A stretch of DNA of 8,475 nt, taken from the NCBI GenBank assembly GCA_965372015.1, contig CBDVAP010000130.1:1-8475 (forward strand), given 5' to 3'. This DNA comes from JACZSB01 sp965372015 (lineage in GTDB: Bacteria; Fidelibacterota; Marinisomatia; SCGC-AAA003-L08; TS1B11). How positions within the stretch are numbered: position 1 is the stretch's first letter; each line of letters starts with the position of its first letter. The notes under the pieces are model-generated. The model was not told the origin of the DNA and searched no databases. It saw only the letters and a list, made by a program, of their open reading frames with translations. Below, one piece after another: positions 6,458 to 8,475 of this stretch. Made by a program: the position numbers and the translations under genes.

Positions 6458-6889
6458 ATGAAACATTTGCACTCTGTTCGTTGGGCAACGCTAGTTTTGA
6501 CCGTCACGGCGACCGTATTCAGTGGCTGCTCTTCCGTCCCTTCCAGTTCTGACGCTCAAAGGATACTGGAAAACCAGATAATAATGCAATCAAAGGGCGT
6601 TATCAAACTTATCGGCTTCACTCAGACTAATGCCCAAAAAGGTGATGTGATGGGTACCAAGATTTATTCTCTGGAATACCAAGCGGAAATTGAATTTACA
6701 GCTGACTGTTATTGGGGAGGCCCATTTGGAGGATTTGAGGTGATGACCGGGGAACCTAGTCTCTTCAACGCCTTTAGGTATCAGGGGAAGAAGCGCGCAA
6801 AACAGGGGCAGCGAAAAGCAATTTCTGGAGAACTCGTATTTGAAAAAACAGAAAAAGGATGGCGAGGGCAGGATGGGAAAATCTATTAA
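6458..6889 (+). CDS. Small lipoprotein of unknown function
   Basis: Starting at ATG 6458, the product is 143 residues. It has a lipoprotein signal: basic residues at 2-8, hydrophobic core at 9-21 and lipobox FSGC, with the lipidated Cys at 24. A Ser-rich tether (25-31) follows. The mature part of about 110 residues contains GTKIYSLEYQAEIEF (66-80), C84-x-W86, a Gly/aromatic stretch (87-93), and an ending GELVFEKTEKGWRGQDGKIY (124-143). The alternating hydrophobic pattern suggests a small beta-rich domain. The YxLEYxAEIEF and FEKTEKGW motifs look like those of small exported bacterial proteins of unknown role; I cannot assign a domain. It has its own promoter, 75 bases after the DUF898-type gene. 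A weak imperfect hairpin, CACCGGC (6893-6899) and GCGGGTG (6904-6910), follows the stop and could attenuate transcription. Confidence 0.88.
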   Translation: MKHLHSVRWATLVLTVTATVFSGCSSVPSSSDAQRILENQIIMQSKGVIKLIGFTQTNAQKGDVMGTKIYSLEYQAEIEFTADCYWGGPFGGFEVMTGEPSLFNAFRYQGKKRAKQGQRKAISGELVFEKTEKGWRGQDGKIY

Positions 6890-7006
6890 ACGCACCGGCA
6901 TAAGCGGGTGGTCCGTTTATGGTGGATAGATAACATCCTGGCAGGTATATTTAAGACAATTCAGAATCTTGCCTGTCCTCAACAATCCTATTTTGTGCCC
7001 CAGAAG

Positions 7007-7011
7007 AAGGA
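7007..7011 (+). promoter_or_regulatory. Ribosome binding site deciding the beta-propeller start
   Basis: AAGGA lies seven bases before ATG 7019. This start places a complete lipoprotein signal at the N-terminus. The in-frame GTG at 6908 would add 37 residues that hide the signal peptide, and has no SD. Confidence 0.7.
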
Positions 7012-7018
7012 CGGTAAA

Positions 7019-8236
7019 ATGGGTAAGACGCTATTTACTGCCGTTACTATCGGTCTGCTGGTTGCCTGTGGGGGTGGACCGGCATCGAAAACTCCCGAGG
7101 GATCTCTCTCGCGAGCGAATTTGCAGCGGACGGGTGCTTATGCATCTGAGCCGGTCAGACAGATGTCAGAGCTCAATTGGAAAGTAAACCTTGGTGGAAT
7201 AATAGCCACATCCCCAGCTATCTCAAAAGGCTTGATTTTCATTGGTGGAGCTATCGAGCAATCAGAGACAGGTTTCGTCTGCGCAGTGGATGCCAGCACA
7301 GGCGAGGTTGTATGGAAATTCGAGACTCCGGGGATGGTGATCTCATCCCCGGCTGTCTCTGATGGAAACGTGTATTTCGGGTGCGTTGACGGCAGCGTCT
7401 ACGCTCTTGACGCCGAGAAAGGCACCCAGATTTGGAAATCCCCAACCGGAGGAAGTATTTTCTTTTCCGCGCCCGCTGTTGCCCACGGAATGGTATATAT
7501 ATCAAGTACTAGCGACTCCCTTTTCGCTTTGGACGCCAGGACTGGCGAGAAAAAATGGGGCCTGAGCTGCCCATCAGATGCCGACAGTTTCTCATCACCG
7601 GCAGTTGACGGGGAAACTGTTTACTACGCTGACTATGCTGGGAACTTGCGTGCGGTGGACGCCCAATCCGGAGAAGAACGATGGGCACTACAACTTGATG
7701 GATCTATGGCAGGTAGTATTGCGTTGAGCGCCCGAATTGTCTTTCTTTCGGCGGACGAGGACCTTTACGCCGTTGGACTGACTCGCCGTGAGGAGGGTGA
7801 ACTAGGGTATGTCATGTGGGAGTTCGAGGCGGAAAGTGATCTGGGGTCCCCAGCGATAGCGAATGAGATCGTATGTGTCAGCAGCGCCGTGGCGCAGGTT
7901 TGGAACCCCCCTTACCCTGGTGCGGCTCCGACGCCCTGGTCCAAATGGGAGTCAATACCGAGTTATCTCTTTGCAATAGGAATACATACAGGTCAAGAGC
8001 TGTGGCGCTTTGAACTTGCAAAAAAGAGCAACACGGGGATTAGGGGGTATACACCCTCAATTGCAGGGGACGTCGTTTATTGTGGTAGCCGGGAATACCT
8101 GTACGCTCTGGATCTCCAAACCGGGGAGCTATTGTGGAAGCTCAAGACAGAGGGCACGGTTTTCAGCGGCCCGGCGATCTACGAAAAGGTTGTGTACTTT
8201 GGAGATTTGTCAGGCTGGCTCTACGCCGTTCGCTGA
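7019..8236 (+). CDS. PQQ-type beta-propeller lipoprotein (BamB-like fold)
   Basis: From ATG 7019 the product is 405 residues. A lipoprotein signal ends in lipobox LVAC with the lipidated Cys at 17, then a flexible Gly/Ser/Pro-rich stretch. The rest is a beta-propeller of PQQ-like repeats: SPAV-x-G-x-VYxG, YAxD, TGExxW. Eight blade-closing tryptophans are visible: W54, W99, W139, W180, W222, W267, W329 and W373. The last three strands (374-405, ending GWLYAVR) would be closed by the W54 strand, giving eight blades. Spacing is 40-45 residues except for W267-W329, where a Pro/Trp-rich insertion (about 290-314) enlarges the blade. Related repeats occur in BamB and in quinoprotein dehydrogenases; no dehydrogenase catalytic domain or cytochrome motif is present. 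Binding or scaffolding at the envelope is therefore more likely than catalysis. The gene lies 129 bases after the small lipoprotein gene and may share its transcript. Confidence 0.9.
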   Translation: MGKTLFTAVTIGLLVACGGGPASKTPEGSLSRANLQRTGAYASEPVRQMSELNWKVNLGGIIATSPAISKGLIFIGGAIEQSETGFVCAVDASTGEVVWKFETPGMVISSPAVSDGNVYFGCVDGSVYALDAEKGTQIWKSPTGGSIFFSAPAVAHGMVYISSTSDSLFALDARTGEKKWGLSCPSDADSFSSPAVDGETVYYADYAGNLRAVDAQSGEERWALQLDGSMAGSIALSARIVFLSADEDLYAVGLTRREEGELGYVMWEFEAESDLGSPAIANEIVCVSSAVAQVWNPPYPGAAPTPWSKWESIPSYLFAIGIHTGQELWRFELAKKSNTGIRGYTPSIAGDVVYCGSREYLYALDLQTGELLWKLKTEGTVFSGPAIYEKVVYFGDLSGWLYAVR

Positions 8237-8244
8237 GCCTTTTT
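8217..8244 (+). terminator. Possible rho-independent terminator of the beta-propeller gene
   Basis: GGCTC (8217-8221) and GAGCC (8235-8239) form a 5-bp stem overlapping the stop codon, followed directly by five Ts (8240-8244). The 13-base loop is large and the stem short, so this is a modest candidate. An overlapping alternative stem is AGGCT (8212-8216) with AGCCT (8236-8240). Confidence 0.35.
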
Positions 8245-8294
8245 CAGATATCGCCAAGGTTTCGTGAACGCTTTCCAAGGGGCCATCTCATTTA

Positions 8295-8474
8295 CTAGGG
8301 TATCGGTATATCACGCAACACTGTACTAAAACTTTCGGCGCCGAATCCAGTGAGAGCACCTGCACGGATGGTCCAGCAATCGATTACAAGCGATGCTATG
8401 TCATTCGCGCTTTCTAGCACAGACAGAAAACTCAACCTTGCCTCTACCTGCTCAAGAGTATGGAATACCGTATA
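8295..8474 (-). CDS. Possible C-terminal end of an unidentified gene entering from the right edge
   Basis: One minus-strand frame is open from the window edge (first full codon at 8474) to a TAG at 8295-8297, giving 59 residues. The translation looks protein-like: HTLEQVEARLSFLSVLESAN could be an amphipathic helix, followed by DIASLVIDCWTIRAGALTGF. No family is recognised. The other two minus-strand frames and the plus-strand frames stop within the region. A 60-codon open frame can arise by chance, so this is tentative. If real, the gene converges on the beta-propeller gene, leaving about 58 bases between the two stops. Confidence 0.4.
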   Translation of the reverse strand, partial: YTVFHTLEQVEARLSFLSVLESANDIASLVIDCWTIRAGALTGFGAESFSTVLRDIPIP

Positions 8475-8475
8475 T

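Noticed and set aside
6908..7018. Upstream GTG start for the beta-propeller protein.
   Set aside because: It lacks an SD and would bury the lipoprotein signal 37 residues inside the protein.
8237..8294. CCAAGG repeated at 8254 and 8275 as a possible attachment or terminator structure.
   Set aside because: It is a short direct repeat, not an inverted one, with no nearby recombinase or T run, so it is probably chance.

Overview
The window looks like chromosomal DNA of a diderm or otherwise lipoprotein-rich bacterium that I cannot place to phylum. It carries a full-length glutamine-dependent NAD+ synthetase, a competence-type DNA channel (ComEC), several exported proteins with signal peptides or lipoboxes, and a palindromic intergenic repeat of a type scattered through many free-living bacterial genomes. 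No tRNA, rRNA, CRISPR array, transposase or phage gene is visible.

Left two thirds (1-5837), all on the minus strand and visibly GC-rich. In transcription order: nadE (5837-4146); a 174-base gap with a compound palindromic repeat and a probable intrinsic terminator; a TPR protein of eleven nearly identical 34-residue units (about 3971-2703); a small secreted protein of unknown function (2701-2246), one base after the TPR stop; and comEC (2203 to beyond base 1). comEC is open without interruption for 734 codons and lacks only its C-terminal end at the window edge. The TPR, secreted-protein and comEC genes look like one operon.

Right third (6050-8236), on the plus strand, AT-richer and divergent from nadE across a 212-base spacer. 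It holds three envelope genes: a 110-residue membrane protein of the DUF898/YjgN type that is an exact 50-residue internal duplication; a 143-residue lipoprotein with a strong SD and an extended -10 promoter; and a 405-residue lipoprotein with an eight-bladed PQQ-type beta-propeller related in fold to BamB. A minus-strand reading frame enters from the right edge (8474-8295) and may be the end of another gene.

Functionally, nadE is housekeeping NAD biosynthesis. ComEC would be the inner-membrane channel for single-stranded DNA uptake, and the co-transcribed exported TPR and small secreted proteins are candidates for envelope partners, although the sequence only shows linkage. The right-hand genes look like accessory envelope genes. 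I see no convincing new defence or mobile system; the most notable signals are the recently homogenised TPR array, the palindromic repeat after nadE, and the comEC-linked exported proteins.
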